Shown: in pieces, positions 16,510 through 24,867 of the stretch
Position numbering within the stretch: the first letter of the stretch is position 1
How the letters are laid out: each line of letters starts with the position of its first letter
Source of the DNA: Kitasatospora sp. SolWspMP-SS2h
GTDB lineage: Bacteria; Actinomycetota; Actinomycetes; Streptomycetales; Streptomycetaceae
Length of the DNA stretch: 64,000 bases
Reading direction: 5' to 3'
Assembly (NCBI RefSeq): GCF_003259315.1
Contig: NZ_QLLT01000012.1
Location: 1-64,000, forward strand
Made by a program: the position numbers and the translations under genes
The notes under the pieces: model-generated
What the model saw: the letters and a program-made list of their open reading frames with translations, nothing else
Told to the model about the DNA's origin: nothing
Database searches by the model: none

Positions 16510-17901
16510 TCAGCGCGAGCCGACCGCCTGCTTGACCAGGGTCCGCCCGAAGTCCCACATCAGGCCGCTGCCGCGGTGGGCGTCGTCCATCACCTCGGTG
16601 AAGGCGTCGACGAAGCGGTCGACCTCCTTCTCGGTGACGATCAGCGGCGGGATCAGCTTGATCACCTCCAGGTGGTCGCCGGAGACCTGGGTGAGGATGC
16701 GGTGCCGCTGGAGCAGCGGGACGACCACCATCTGCGCGAACAGGCCCTTGCGGGCGGCCTGCAGCGCCGTCCAGCCGGTGCGCAGCTTGAGCGACCTGGG
16801 GCGGCCGAACTCGATGCCGATCATCAGTCCGCGCCCGCGCACCTCGGCGAGCAGCTCGTACCGCTCGGTCAGCGCCGCCAGCCTGGTCCGGAACAGCTCG
16901 CCGACCTTCGCGGCGTTCTCCACCACGCCCTCCTGCCGCATCACGTGCAGGGTGGCCAGGCCGGCCGCCATCGCCTGGGCGTTGGAGCCGAAGCTGGCGG
17001 AGTGGACCAGCACCCGGTCCATCGAGGAGTACACCTTCTCGAAGATCCACGACTTGCCAAGCGTCGCCCCGATCGGCACGTACCCGCCGGAGAGCGCCTT
17101 GGCGGCGCAGACCAGGTCGGGGTGGACGCCCTCCTCGGCCTGGTAGGCGAAGAAGGTGCCGGTGCGGCCGACGCCGGTCTGCACCTCGTCGCAGATCAGC
17201 AGCGCCTTGTGCTCGTGCAGCAGCGCCTGGGCGGCGGCCAGCCAGCCGGGCGGCGGGGCGAGCACGCCCTTGCCCTGGATCGGCTCGACGATCAGCGCCG
17301 CGACGTCGCCCTTCTTGAGCTCCTTCCTCAGCGCGGCCAGGTCGCCGAGCGGGACCGGGGTGTCGGGCAGCAGCGGGTCGAAGCCCTTGCGGAAGCCGCC
17401 CTCGCCGTTGACGGAGAGCGAGCCGGCGGTGAGGCCGTGGAAGGCGTGGTCGCAGTACAGGACGCGGCGCTTCCCGGTGGCGTACCGGGCGAACTTGAGC
17501 GCCGTCTCGACCGCCTCGGTGCCGCTGTTGCCGAAGAACACCCGGTCCAGGCCGGGCGCGTGGGCGATCAGCTGCTCGGCGAGCAGGCCGGGCAGCGGGG
17601 AGCAGTCGAAGCGGGTCAGGTCGGCCGTCTCCAGCTCCATCACCTGTTCGATCGCGGACCGGACGGCGGGGTGGTGCCGGCCGAGCGCGAAGATGCCGAA
17701 CCCGGCGAGCATGTCGAGGTACTCGTTGCCCTCGGCGTCGTAGAAGTACGGGCCGCTGGCGCGTTCGTAGTACCGGTCGAAGCCGATGGTGTGCAGCATC
17801 CGGGGCAGCTGCGGGTTGAGGTAGCGGGCGTGCAGTTCGTAGCGCTCGCCGCCCCGGGCGTCGAGCAGGGCGGCGAGGTCGAGCGGTTCGGCCTGGGTCA
17901 C
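16510..17901 (-). CDS. hpnO: Class III aminotransferase, probable HpnO (aminobacteriohopanetriol formation)
   Basis: A 463-residue PLP-dependent class III aminotransferase. Visible motifs include FFGNSGTEAVETALK, the Asp of LICDEVQTGVGRTG, and the PLP-Lys region CAAKALSGGYVPIGA. The GTG at 17901 has GGAG nine bases upstream and lies 20 bases after the dxs stop, so it is the last gene of the hopanoid operon. In hopanoid clusters this enzyme converts the sugar-derived side chain carbonyl to an amine, giving aminobacteriohopanetriol. The N-terminal 35 residues precede the usual fold start. The assignment relies on the position in the cluster, as the family also includes ornithine and GABA aminotransferases. 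Confidence 0.8.
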   Translation of the reverse strand: MTQAEPLDLAALLDARGGERYELHARYLNPQLPRMLHTIGFDRYYERASGPYFYDAEGNEYLDMLAGFGIFALGRHHPAVRSAIEQVMELETADLTRFDCSPLPGLLAEQLIAHAPGLDRVFFGNSGTEAVETALKFARYATGKRRVLYCDHAFHGLTAGSLSVNGEGGFRKGFDPLLPDTPVPLGDLAALRKELKKGDVAALIVEPIQGKGVLAPPPGWLAAAQALLHEHKALLICDEVQTGVGRTGTFFAYQAEEGVHPDLVCAAKALSGGYVPIGATLGKSWIFEKVYSSMDRVLVHSASFGSNAQAMAAGLATLHVMRQEGVVENAAKVGELFRTRLAALTERYELLAEVRGRGLMIGIEFGRPRSLKLRTGWTALQAARKGLFAQMVVVPLLQRHRILTQVSGDHLEVIKLIPPLIVTEKEVDRFVDAFTEVMDDAHRGSGLMWDFGRTLVKQAVGSR

Positions 17902-17920
17902 GCTGGTTCGCTCCAATCGG

Positions 17921-19846
17921 TCACTTGCGCGGCACCCGGGGCCGGTACTCCTGGGCGCCGCTCCGCGTGCCGGGCAGCAGGCGGCGGGCGTAGGCGGCGG
18001 TCTGGGCGGCGACGCCGGTCCCGGTGAGCCCGATCTCCTCGAGGATCTCACCGCGCGAGGCGTGCGCCAGGAACTCCTGCGGGATGCCCAGGTCGCGCAG
18101 CGGGGTGTCGACCTCGGCGTCCCGCATGGCCTGGGCGACGGCCGCGCCGACGCCGCCGGCCCGGCCGTTGTCCTCGACGGTGACCACCATCCGGTGCGCG
18201 GCGGCCAGCGCGACGAGGGCGGGGTCGACCGGCTTGACCCAGCGCGGGTCGACCACGGTGGCGGTGATCCCGTCGGCGGCCAGCAGTGCGGCGGCGTCCA
18301 GGCAGGCGGCGGCCATCGGGCCGACGGCGACCAGCAGCACGTCGGGGCTGGGCCCGGTGCGGGCCAGCACGTCGACGCCGCCGATCCGCTCGACCGCCGG
18401 GATCGCGGGCCCGAGGTCGCCCTTGGGGAAGCGCACCACGGTGGGGGCGTCCTCGACGGCGACGGCCTCGCGGAGCTGTTCGCGCAGCCGGTCGGCGTCG
18501 CGCGGGGCGGCCAGCCGCAGCCCGGGGACGACCTGGAGGATCGACATGTCCCACATGCCGTTGTGCGAGGCCCCGTCGTTGCCGGTGACCCCGGCCCGGT
18601 CGAGCACGAAGGTGACGCCGAGCCGGTGCAGCGCGACGTCCATCAGGACCTGGTCGAAGGCCCGGTTCAGGAAGGTCGCGTAGACCGCGACGACCGGGTG
18701 CAGCCCGCCGGTGGCCAGGCCGGCGGCGGAGGCCACCGCGTGCTGCTCGGCGATCCCGACGTCGTAGGTGCGCCCGGGGTGGGCCGCGGCGAACGGGCCG
18801 AGCCCGACCGGGTGCAGCATCGCGGCGGTGATCGCCACGAGGTCGGGCCGCTCGGCGCCGAGCGCGAGCATCTCCTGCCCGAACACGGACGTCCAGGAGG
18901 CGCCGACGGACGGCGAGACCGGCAGGCAGGTGTACGGGTCGATCGGGCCCACCGCGTGGAAGCGGTCGGCCTCGTCCTGCTCGGCGGGCCGGTAGCCGCG
19001 GCCCTTGACGGTCAGGCAGTGCACGATGACGGGCCCGCCGAAGTGCCGGGCCTGGCGCAGCGCCTGCTCGACGGCGGCGATGTCGTGGCCGTCGATCGGG
19101 CCGAGGTACTTGAGGCCGAGGTCCTCGAACATGCCCTGCGGGGCGAAGGCGTCCTTGAAGCCCTTCTTGGCGCCGTGCAGCGCGTCGAACAGCGGCGGTC
19201 CGACCACCGGGGTGCGCTGGAGGGCGTCCTTGCCCCAGGCGAGGAAGCGCTCGTAGCCGCGGGTGGTGCGCAGGGTGGCGAGGTGGTGGGCCAGGCCGCC
19301 GATGGTCGGCGCGTAGGAGCGCTCGTTGTCGTTGACGACGATGACCAGCGGGCGGTCCTCGGCCTCGGCGATGTTGTTGAGCGCCTCCCAGGCCATGCCG
19401 CCGGTGAGCGCGCCGTCGCCGATCACCGCGACGGTGCAGCGGTCGACGCCGAGCAGCTGGTTGGCCTTGGCGATGCCGTCGGCGTAGCCGAGCGCGGTGG
19501 AGGCGTGCGAGTTCTCGATCAGGTCGTGCTCGGACTCGGCCCGCGAGGGGTAGCCGGAGAGGCCGTCCTTGGCGCGCAGCCGGCCGAAGTCCTGCCGGCC
19601 GGTGAGCAGCTTGTGGACGTACGCCTGGTGGCCGGTGTCCCACAGCACGCGGTCGTGCGGGGAGTCGAAGACCCGGTGCAGGGCGATGCTGAGCTCGACC
19701 ACGCCGAGGTTGGGGCCGAGGTGGCCGCCGGTGCGGGTGACGGCGTCGATCAGGAAGTCGCGGATCTCGTCGGCGAGCGGCGGCAGCTGCTCGGGGTGCA
19801 GGCGTCGGAGGTCGGCGGGCCCGGTGATCCGGCTCAGCAGTGGCAT
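17921..19846 (-). CDS. dxs: 1-deoxy-D-xylulose-5-phosphate synthase
   Basis: A 641-residue thiamine-diphosphate enzyme that condenses pyruvate and glyceraldehyde 3-phosphate, the first step of the MEP isoprenoid pathway. Motifs: the His-rich DTGHQAYVHKLLTGR, the ThDP motif GDGALTGG with NDN about 30 residues later, the transketolase pyrimidine domain with GIAEQHAV, and the C-terminal domain. The ATG has GAGGGG seven bases upstream. It lies between hpnH and the aminotransferase gene, so it is probably a second copy dedicated to feeding the hopanoid pathway; whether another dxs exists cannot be seen here. Confidence 0.92.
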   Translation of the reverse strand: MPLLSRITGPADLRRLHPEQLPPLADEIRDFLIDAVTRTGGHLGPNLGVVELSIALHRVFDSPHDRVLWDTGHQAYVHKLLTGRQDFGRLRAKDGLSGYPSRAESEHDLIENSHASTALGYADGIAKANQLLGVDRCTVAVIGDGALTGGMAWEALNNIAEAEDRPLVIVVNDNERSYAPTIGGLAHHLATLRTTRGYERFLAWGKDALQRTPVVGPPLFDALHGAKKGFKDAFAPQGMFEDLGLKYLGPIDGHDIAAVEQALRQARHFGGPVIVHCLTVKGRGYRPAEQDEADRFHAVGPIDPYTCLPVSPSVGASWTSVFGQEMLALGAERPDLVAITAAMLHPVGLGPFAAAHPGRTYDVGIAEQHAVASAAGLATGGLHPVVAVYATFLNRAFDQVLMDVALHRLGVTFVLDRAGVTGNDGASHNGMWDMSILQVVPGLRLAAPRDADRLREQLREAVAVEDAPTVVRFPKGDLGPAIPAVERIGGVDVLARTGPSPDVLLVAVGPMAAACLDAAALLAADGITATVVDPRWVKPVDPALVALAAAHRMVVTVEDNGRAGGVGAAVAQAMRDAEVDTPLRDLGIPQEFLAHASRGEILEEIGLTGTGVAAQTAAYARRLLPGTRSGAQEYRPRVPRK

Positions 19847-19931
19847 GGCGTACCCCTCACGGCTGGTTCGGTGTGCGTGGACTGTCGGTGTCCAGCCTGC
19901 GGCCCGGCGGTCGCGGTCGCCTGTCGGCGTG

Positions 19932-19957
19932 GGCCGCCCGCGCGGGCGCGGGCGGCC
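19932..19957 (-). terminator. Hairpin between hpnH and dxs
   Basis: An 11-bp perfect stem (19932-19942 and 19947-19957, 4-base loop) lies 14 bases past the hpnH stop and 85 bases before dxs. No T-run follows on the minus strand. It could reduce read-through into dxs or be a remnant of a larger gap. Confidence 0.45.
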
Positions 19958-19970
19958 GGCTGACGGCCGG

Positions 19971-20996
19971 TCAGACCGCCTTGGGCGAGGCGAGCGTCTC
20001 GCGGGCGGCGCGGATCGACTCCTTGAGCGAGCCCATGGTGGCGAGCACCGCGGTCGGCTCGTAGCCGCAGTGGGCCATGCAGTTGTCGCAGCGCGGGTCG
20101 CGGCCGCGGCCGTACTTGTCCCAGTCGGTCTTCTCGATCAGTTCGCCGTAGGTGGGGACGTAGCCGTCCGACATCAGGTAGCAGGGGCGCTGCCAGCCGA
20201 ACAGCGAGTAGTTGGGGATGCCCCAGGCGGTGCACTCGAAGTCGACCTTGCCCTCCAGGAAGTCCAGGAAGAGCGGGCTGTGGTTGAGCCGCCAGCGCCG
20301 CCGGTTGCCGCCGGCGAACGCCTTGCGGAACAGCTCGCGGGTCTGCTCGACGCCGAGGAAGTGCTCCTGGTCGGGGGCCTTCTCGTAGGCGTAGGCCGGG
20401 GAGATCATCATCTCGTCGACCTTGAGGTCGTCGTTGAGGAAGTCCAGCACCTCGACCACGGTCTGCGCGGTGTCGGTGTTGAAGAAGGTCGAGTTGGTGG
20501 TGACCCGGAAGCCCCGCCGCTTGGCCTCCTTGATCGCCTCGACCGCCTCCGCGAACGTCCCCTCCTTGGCCACCGAGGCGTCGTGCCGCTCCTCCAGGCC
20601 GTCGATGTGGACGGCGAAGGTGAAGTACGGCGAAGGGGTGAACTTGTCGAGCTTCTTGCGCAGCAGCAGGGCGTTGGTGCACAGGAAGACGTACTTGCGG
20701 CGGGCCACCAGCTGGCGGACGATCTCGTCGATCTGGGGGTGCATCAGCGGCTCGCCGCCGGCGATGGAGACCATCGGGGCCCCGCACTCCAGGACCGCGC
20801 CGACCGCCTGGGCGACCGGCATCCGCTGCTTGAGGACGCCCGCCGGGTGCTGGATCTTCCCGCAGCCCTCGCACTTGAGGTTGCAGGCGAACAGCGGCTC
20901 CAGCTCGACGATGAGTGGGAACTTCTTCCGGCCCCTGATCTTCTGCTGCATGAGGTAGGTGGACACGCGGACGGTCTGGCGCAGCGGCATGGCCAT
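19971..20996 (-). CDS. hpnH: Radical SAM adenosylhopane synthase HpnH
   Basis: A 341-residue radical SAM enzyme. The iron-sulfur motif is CNLKCEGC near residue 39-46, followed by the SAM-binding SIAGGEP. A C-terminal Cys set (CDNCMAHCGYEP) matches the HpnH extension. In hopanoid biosynthesis HpnH attaches the 5'-deoxyadenosyl group to diploptene (adenosylhopane). The first of two in-frame ATGs, at 20996, has AGGAGG eleven bases upstream, spanning the hpnG stop. It is four bases after hpnG in the same operon. Confidence 0.93.
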   Translation of the reverse strand: MAMPLRQTVRVSTYLMQQKIRGRKKFPLIVELEPLFACNLKCEGCGKIQHPAGVLKQRMPVAQAVGAVLECGAPMVSIAGGEPLMHPQIDEIVRQLVARRKYVFLCTNALLLRKKLDKFTPSPYFTFAVHIDGLEERHDASVAKEGTFAEAVEAIKEAKRRGFRVTTNSTFFNTDTAQTVVEVLDFLNDDLKVDEMMISPAYAYEKAPDQEHFLGVEQTRELFRKAFAGGNRRRWRLNHSPLFLDFLEGKVDFECTAWGIPNYSLFGWQRPCYLMSDGYVPTYGELIEKTDWDKYGRGRDPRCDNCMAHCGYEPTAVLATMGSLKESIRAARETLASPKAV

Positions 20997-20999
20997 GGC

Positions 21000-21668
21000 T
21001 TAGCTCGCCTCCTGGGGGAGCGTCGAGGGCTGTGGGTTCGTCGGCTGGGCGGGCGCGGCAACGGCCTGCCGGTGCCACGCGGTGAGGGCGGGGACGGCGG
21101 CGCGCAGGGCCTGCCAGGCCCGCACCCCGGCGGGCAGGGTGCCGGGGCGGATCAGTTCCCGCTCGGGGGTGTCGACCACCACCCGCAGCACGGCCGCGGG
21201 CAGGTCGGGGGCGTGCGCGGCCCGGGCGGCCAGCACGGCGGCGGCCTCCATGTCGACGGCGAGCGCGCCCGCGCGGTGCAGCCGGGCCCGTTCGGCGCCG
21301 CGCACCACGCGGTCGGCGGTGCGGTGGGTGCCGAGGTGGACCCGCAGGCCGGCCTCCTCCAGGGCGGTGGCCAGCGCGGGCGCGGAGGCCAGCGGGTGGT
21401 CGCCGCCCTCGGCGTCGGTGACCCGGTCGGCGACGATCACCTCGCCGGGGCGCACCCCGGGTCCGAGCGCGGCGCCGAACCCGGCGACCAGCAGCGCGCC
21501 GTAGCCGCCGGCGTCGAGCAGGGCGGCGGCCCGCCGCCCGGCGGCCCGGCGGCCCATGCCGGTGCGGGCCAGCACCGGGGGGCCGCCGGCCGCGCCGGAC
21601 CAGTCACCGCCGCGCAGCGCCCAGGCCTCGGGCCCGAGCGCGCACAGCACCAGCAGCGGGGCGCTCAC
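21000..21668 (-). CDS. hpnG: Nucleoside-phosphorylase-like HpnG (adenosylhopane to ribosylhopane step)
   Basis: A 222-residue member of the PNP/UDP phosphorylase superfamily. The conserved pieces are TGMGRRAAG, the LVAGFGAALGPGVRPGEVIVAD stretch (17-base gap between motifs) and AVDMEAAAVLA, which binds the ribose. HpnG removes adenine from adenosylhopane. The C-terminal 25 residues are Pro/Ala-rich. The GTG start overlaps the stop of a 26-codon micro-ORF by GTGA, so translation should be coupled to the upstream shc gene through it. Confidence 0.85.
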   Translation of the reverse strand: MSAPLLVLCALGPEAWALRGGDWSGAAGGPPVLARTGMGRRAAGRRAAALLDAGGYGALLVAGFGAALGPGVRPGEVIVADRVTDAEGGDHPLASAPALATALEEAGLRVHLGTHRTADRVVRGAERARLHRAGALAVDMEAAAVLAARAAHAPDLPAAVLRVVVDTPERELIRPGTLPAGVRAWQALRAAVPALTAWHRQAVAAPAQPTNPQPSTLPQEAS

Positions 21669-21745
21669 GCGTCCGCCCCGGTCTCGTCGGGCGGGCGCTC
21701 GGCGCCCGCGGTCCCTTCGATGATGGGCTCACTCCGTTCGCTCAT
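21665..21745 (-). CDS. 26-codon micro-ORF coupling shc to hpnG
   Basis: An ATG at 21745 overlaps the shc stop (ATGA), and 26 codons later the TGA at 21665-21667 overlaps the GTG of hpnG (GTGA). The predicted peptide begins MSERSEPIIEG and is acidic and Pro-rich, with no membrane segment. The double overlap makes it either a translated small protein or a device that passes ribosomes from shc to hpnG. It has no obvious strong ribosome binding site. Known function: none that I recognise. Confidence 0.55.
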   Translation of the reverse strand: MSERSEPIIEGTAGAERPPDETGADA

Positions 21746-23700
21746 CGTTCACCCGCTCGGCCGAGCGGGGCGTCGTGCACGTAGCGGCCGAGCGCGGTGA
21801 CCGGGAAGACCAGCCGGTACAGGTGGTAGTTGATGGAGAAGTCCCAGGGGAAGCCGGTGCCGGTGAACTGTGGTTCGTCCCACGTCCCGTCGCCGCGCTG
21901 GGTGGCGGTGAGCCAGGCGACGCCGCGGGCGACCGGCTCGGAGTCGCGCTCGCCGGCCGCGAGCAGCGCCATCAGCGCCCAGGCGGTCTGCGAGGCGGTG
22001 GACTCGCCGCGGCCGGCCCAGGTGGCCGGGTCCTCGTAGGAGCGCATGTCCTCGCCCCAGCCGCCGTCCGGGTTCTGCCGGTCGGTCAGCCAGGCGACGG
22101 CGCGCCGGACGGCGGGGTGGCCGGGGGTGATCCCGGCGGCGATCAGCGCGGGCACCACCGAGCCGGTGCCGTAGATGTAGTTGGTGCCCCAGCGGCCGAA
22201 CCAGGAGCCGTCCGCCTCCTGGTGGCGCAGCAGCCAGGCGACGCCGCGCCGGGTGCGCGGGTCCCGGGCGCGGCCGGTCTCGGCGAGCATCTCCACCACG
22301 TGCGCGGTGACGTCCGCCGAGGGCGGGTCGATGACCTCGCCGAAGTCGCAGAACGGGAGCTTGTTGGGGAGCTTGCTGGTGTTGTCGGCGTCGAAGGCCC
22401 CCCAGGCGCCGTCCTTGGACTGCATGCCGAGGTTCCAGCGGACGGCCCGCTCGACGGCGCCGTCCAGCCGGGCGGCGTCGGGGTGGTCGATCCGGCGCAG
22501 CGCGAGGACCACCTCGGCGGTGTCGTCCACGTCCGGGTAGGTGTCGTTCTCGAACTCGAAGGCCCAGCCGCCGGGGGCCAGCCGGGGGCGCTTGACGGCC
22601 CAGTCGCCGCGGGTGGTGATCTCCTCGTCGAGCATCCAGCCGCCGGCCCGGACCAGCGCGGGGTGGTCGCCGGGCAGTCCGGCGTCGCGCAGCGCGATGG
22701 CGGCCAGGCAGGTGTCCCAGACCGGGGACTGGCAGGCCTCCAGCCAGCGCTTGCCGTCCTCGGTGTGGACGGTGAAGGAGTCGAAGGCGGCGAGTCCGGC
22801 CTTCATCACCGGGTGGTCGAGCCGGTAGCCGAGCAGCCGCAGGGCGATCAGCGAGTAGACGGCGGGCGGCTGGATGCCGCCCCAGCAGCCGTCGGCCTCC
22901 TGCCGCTCGATGATCCAGGCGGCGGCCTGCCGCAGCGCCAGGCGGCGCACCGGCTTGATGGCGTGCCGGTGGTAGCGGTGCATCAGCTGGTCGAGCCGCT
23001 GGAACAGGCCGTCCCAGGTGTGCGGCGGGGCCAGCGGGCGCTCGGGGTACGGGTCCGCCGGGTCGGTGTGCAGCTCGGTGAGGTCGAACGGGGCGGGGCG
23101 GACCGGGCGGTGCGCGGAGACCACGGTGAGCGGGACGATGGTCTGCCGGGCCCACTGGCCGAAGGAGTAGATGTTCAGCGGTGCCCAGCTGGGCAGGAAC
23201 AGCACCTCGGGCGGCAGCTCGGGGAGCTTCTCCCAGGGCCACCAGCCGAACAGGGCGAGCCAGATCCGGGTGAACACCCGGCTGGCGGCGATGCCGCCGC
23301 GCTCGCGGACGAAGGCGGCGGCGGCCCGCAGGTGCGGGGCGTCCGGCGGGTCCCCGGCGAGCCGGAGGGCGACGTACGCCTCGACGGTGGTGGAGAGTTC
23401 GGGCGGGCCGCCGTGGAAGGTGGCCCAGGTGCCGTCCTCCCGCTGGCGGGAGCGGATCCAGGCCGCGGTGGCCCGGGTCTGCTCCTCGGTGCGGATGCCC
23501 AGGAACTCCCTGAGCAGCAGGTCTTCGGCGTCCATGGTGACGTTGGTCTCCAGGTCGCCCTTCCACCAGCCGTCGGCGTGCTGGAGTGACAGCAGGTGTG
23601 CGGTGGCACGGCTGAGCGCCGCCGCGGGTGAGGAATCGTCAGATCGTGCTAAGGCAACTGAGGTTTGGGGTCCGAGCCTTCCACCCGCGGTTGCTGTCAC
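21742..23700 (-). CDS. shc: Squalene-hopene cyclase
   Basis: A 652-residue type II terpene cyclase that turns squalene into hopene at the membrane surface. The catalytic acid motif is DVDDTAEVV at about residue 390, and QW-type repeats are spread through it (for example QHADGWWKG, QREDGTW, QSKDGAWGAFD, QNPDGGWGED, QRGDGTWDEP). The GTG at 23700 follows AGAGAGG by about ten bases and lies eight bases after the preceding gene. Codon 17 is TTA (23650-23652), and no alternative ATG, GTG or TTG start exists between it and the conserved domain, so its translation should need the rare leucine tRNA. Confidence 0.93.
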   Translation of the reverse strand: MTATAGGRLGPQTSVALARSDDSSPAAALSRATAHLLSLQHADGWWKGDLETNVTMDAEDLLLREFLGIRTEEQTRATAAWIRSRQREDGTWATFHGGPPELSTTVEAYVALRLAGDPPDAPHLRAAAAFVRERGGIAASRVFTRIWLALFGWWPWEKLPELPPEVLFLPSWAPLNIYSFGQWARQTIVPLTVVSAHRPVRPAPFDLTELHTDPADPYPERPLAPPHTWDGLFQRLDQLMHRYHRHAIKPVRRLALRQAAAWIIERQEADGCWGGIQPPAVYSLIALRLLGYRLDHPVMKAGLAAFDSFTVHTEDGKRWLEACQSPVWDTCLAAIALRDAGLPGDHPALVRAGGWMLDEEITTRGDWAVKRPRLAPGGWAFEFENDTYPDVDDTAEVVLALRRIDHPDAARLDGAVERAVRWNLGMQSKDGAWGAFDADNTSKLPNKLPFCDFGEVIDPPSADVTAHVVEMLAETGRARDPRTRRGVAWLLRHQEADGSWFGRWGTNYIYGTGSVVPALIAAGITPGHPAVRRAVAWLTDRQNPDGGWGEDMRSYEDPATWAGRGESTASQTAWALMALLAAGERDSEPVARGVAWLTATQRGDGTWDEPQFTGTGFPWDFSINYHLYRLVFPVTALGRYVHDAPLGRAGER

Positions 23701-23707
23701 TCTTACG

Positions 23708-24781
23708 TCACCTCTCTCTGACCACCACGAATTCGGCGAGTGCGACGAAGTGCTCGCGCACCTCGTCGGCCATCGACACCTCGCCGAGGGCGGCGAGGGC
23801 GGTGTCGTACTGGCGGCGGGCCTCTTCCTGGGTCCAGGCCCGTCCGCCGGCCTGCTCGATCAGCGCGGCGCGGGCGGCGAGCGTCTGCTCGCTCTCCTCG
23901 CCGCGGCCGGTCGGGTCGGCCAGCTGTGCGGCCAGCTCGCGGGAGGCGGCGCCCCCCTCGGCCAGCGCGGCGCACACCGGCAGCGACTTCTTGCGCGACT
24001 GGAGGTCGCTCCAGTGCGGCTTGCCGGTCACTTCGGTGGCGCCCCAGATGCCCAGCAGGTCGTCCACCGCCTGGAACGCCAGGCCCAGGTGGTGGCCGTA
24101 CCGCTGGAGCGCGCCGGAGACCCGGTCGTCGGCCCCGGCCAGCACGGCGCCGATCGCGGCCGAGGCCGCCAAGAGGGCGCCGGTCTTGCCGCCCTCCATG
24201 GCCAGGCACTCCTCGACCGTCACGACGTCGCGCTGTTCGAACGAGACGTCCAGCGCCTGGCCGTCGATCAGCCCCCGGGTGGCGGTAGTGATCAGCCGGA
24301 CCGCGCGGGCGGCGTCGGCCGGGTCGGCCCCGCCGGTCACCGCGGCGTCCAGCAGGACCTCGGTGCCGAGGGTGGCCAGCGCGTCGCCGGCCAGCACGGC
24401 CTGGGCCGGGCCGAAGACCGTCCAGGCGGTGGCCCGGTGCCTGCGCGTCTCGTCACCGTCCATCAGATCATCATGGAGCAGCGAGAAATTGTGCACCAGC
24501 TCGACCGACACGCCGCCCGGTACGCCCACCCGCGCGTCGGCGCCCACCGCCTCGGCCGACAGCAGGGCCAGCGCCGGGCGCACGGCCTTGCCGCCGTCGC
24601 CCGCGGCCGGTCGGCCGTCCCGGTCGATCCAGCCGAAGTGGTAGGCGGCGACGGTGTCCATCGGTGCCGCCAAACGGGCGACGGCCGCGCGCATCGGCGG
24701 CGTGCAGAGCGTGCGTCCGCGCGCCAGCAGGTCCAGGACGGTCGGGGTGTCCTCGACCGTCGAGCCGGTGCGTGCCTCCAC
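23708..24781 (-). CDS. Polyprenyl diphosphate synthase (farnesyl-type)
   Basis: A 357-residue trans-isoprenyl diphosphate synthase. The first Asp-rich motif is LLHDDLMDGDETRR and the second is AVDDLLGIWG; Lys and Gln in GGKTGALL and FQAVDD are also typical. It probably makes the farnesyl diphosphate that HpnC/D use. The GTG at 24781 is chosen because GAGGGA lies about six bases upstream; an ATG at 24871 overlaps the hpnE stop (ATGA) but adds 30 Thr/Pro/Gly-rich residues without domain content. The C-terminal part (EQTLAARAALIEQAGG) fits the family. Chain length cannot be set from sequence alone. Confidence 0.87.
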   Translation of the reverse strand: MEARTGSTVEDTPTVLDLLARGRTLCTPPMRAAVARLAAPMDTVAAYHFGWIDRDGRPAAGDGGKAVRPALALLSAEAVGADARVGVPGGVSVELVHNFSLLHDDLMDGDETRRHRATAWTVFGPAQAVLAGDALATLGTEVLLDAAVTGGADPADAARAVRLITTATRGLIDGQALDVSFEQRDVVTVEECLAMEGGKTGALLAASAAIGAVLAGADDRVSGALQRYGHHLGLAFQAVDDLLGIWGATEVTGKPHWSDLQSRKKSLPVCAALAEGGAASRELAAQLADPTGRGEESEQTLAARAALIEQAGGRAWTQEEARRQYDTALAALGEVSMADEVREHFVALAEFVVVRER

Positions 24782-24867
24782 GTGCGTTCCCTCTCGGTGC
24801 GTCCGCCCGGCCGCGGCGGGCGGCCGTCCGGTTGTGGTGTCGGTGGTCGGGGAGTGGGGGCTCGGCG

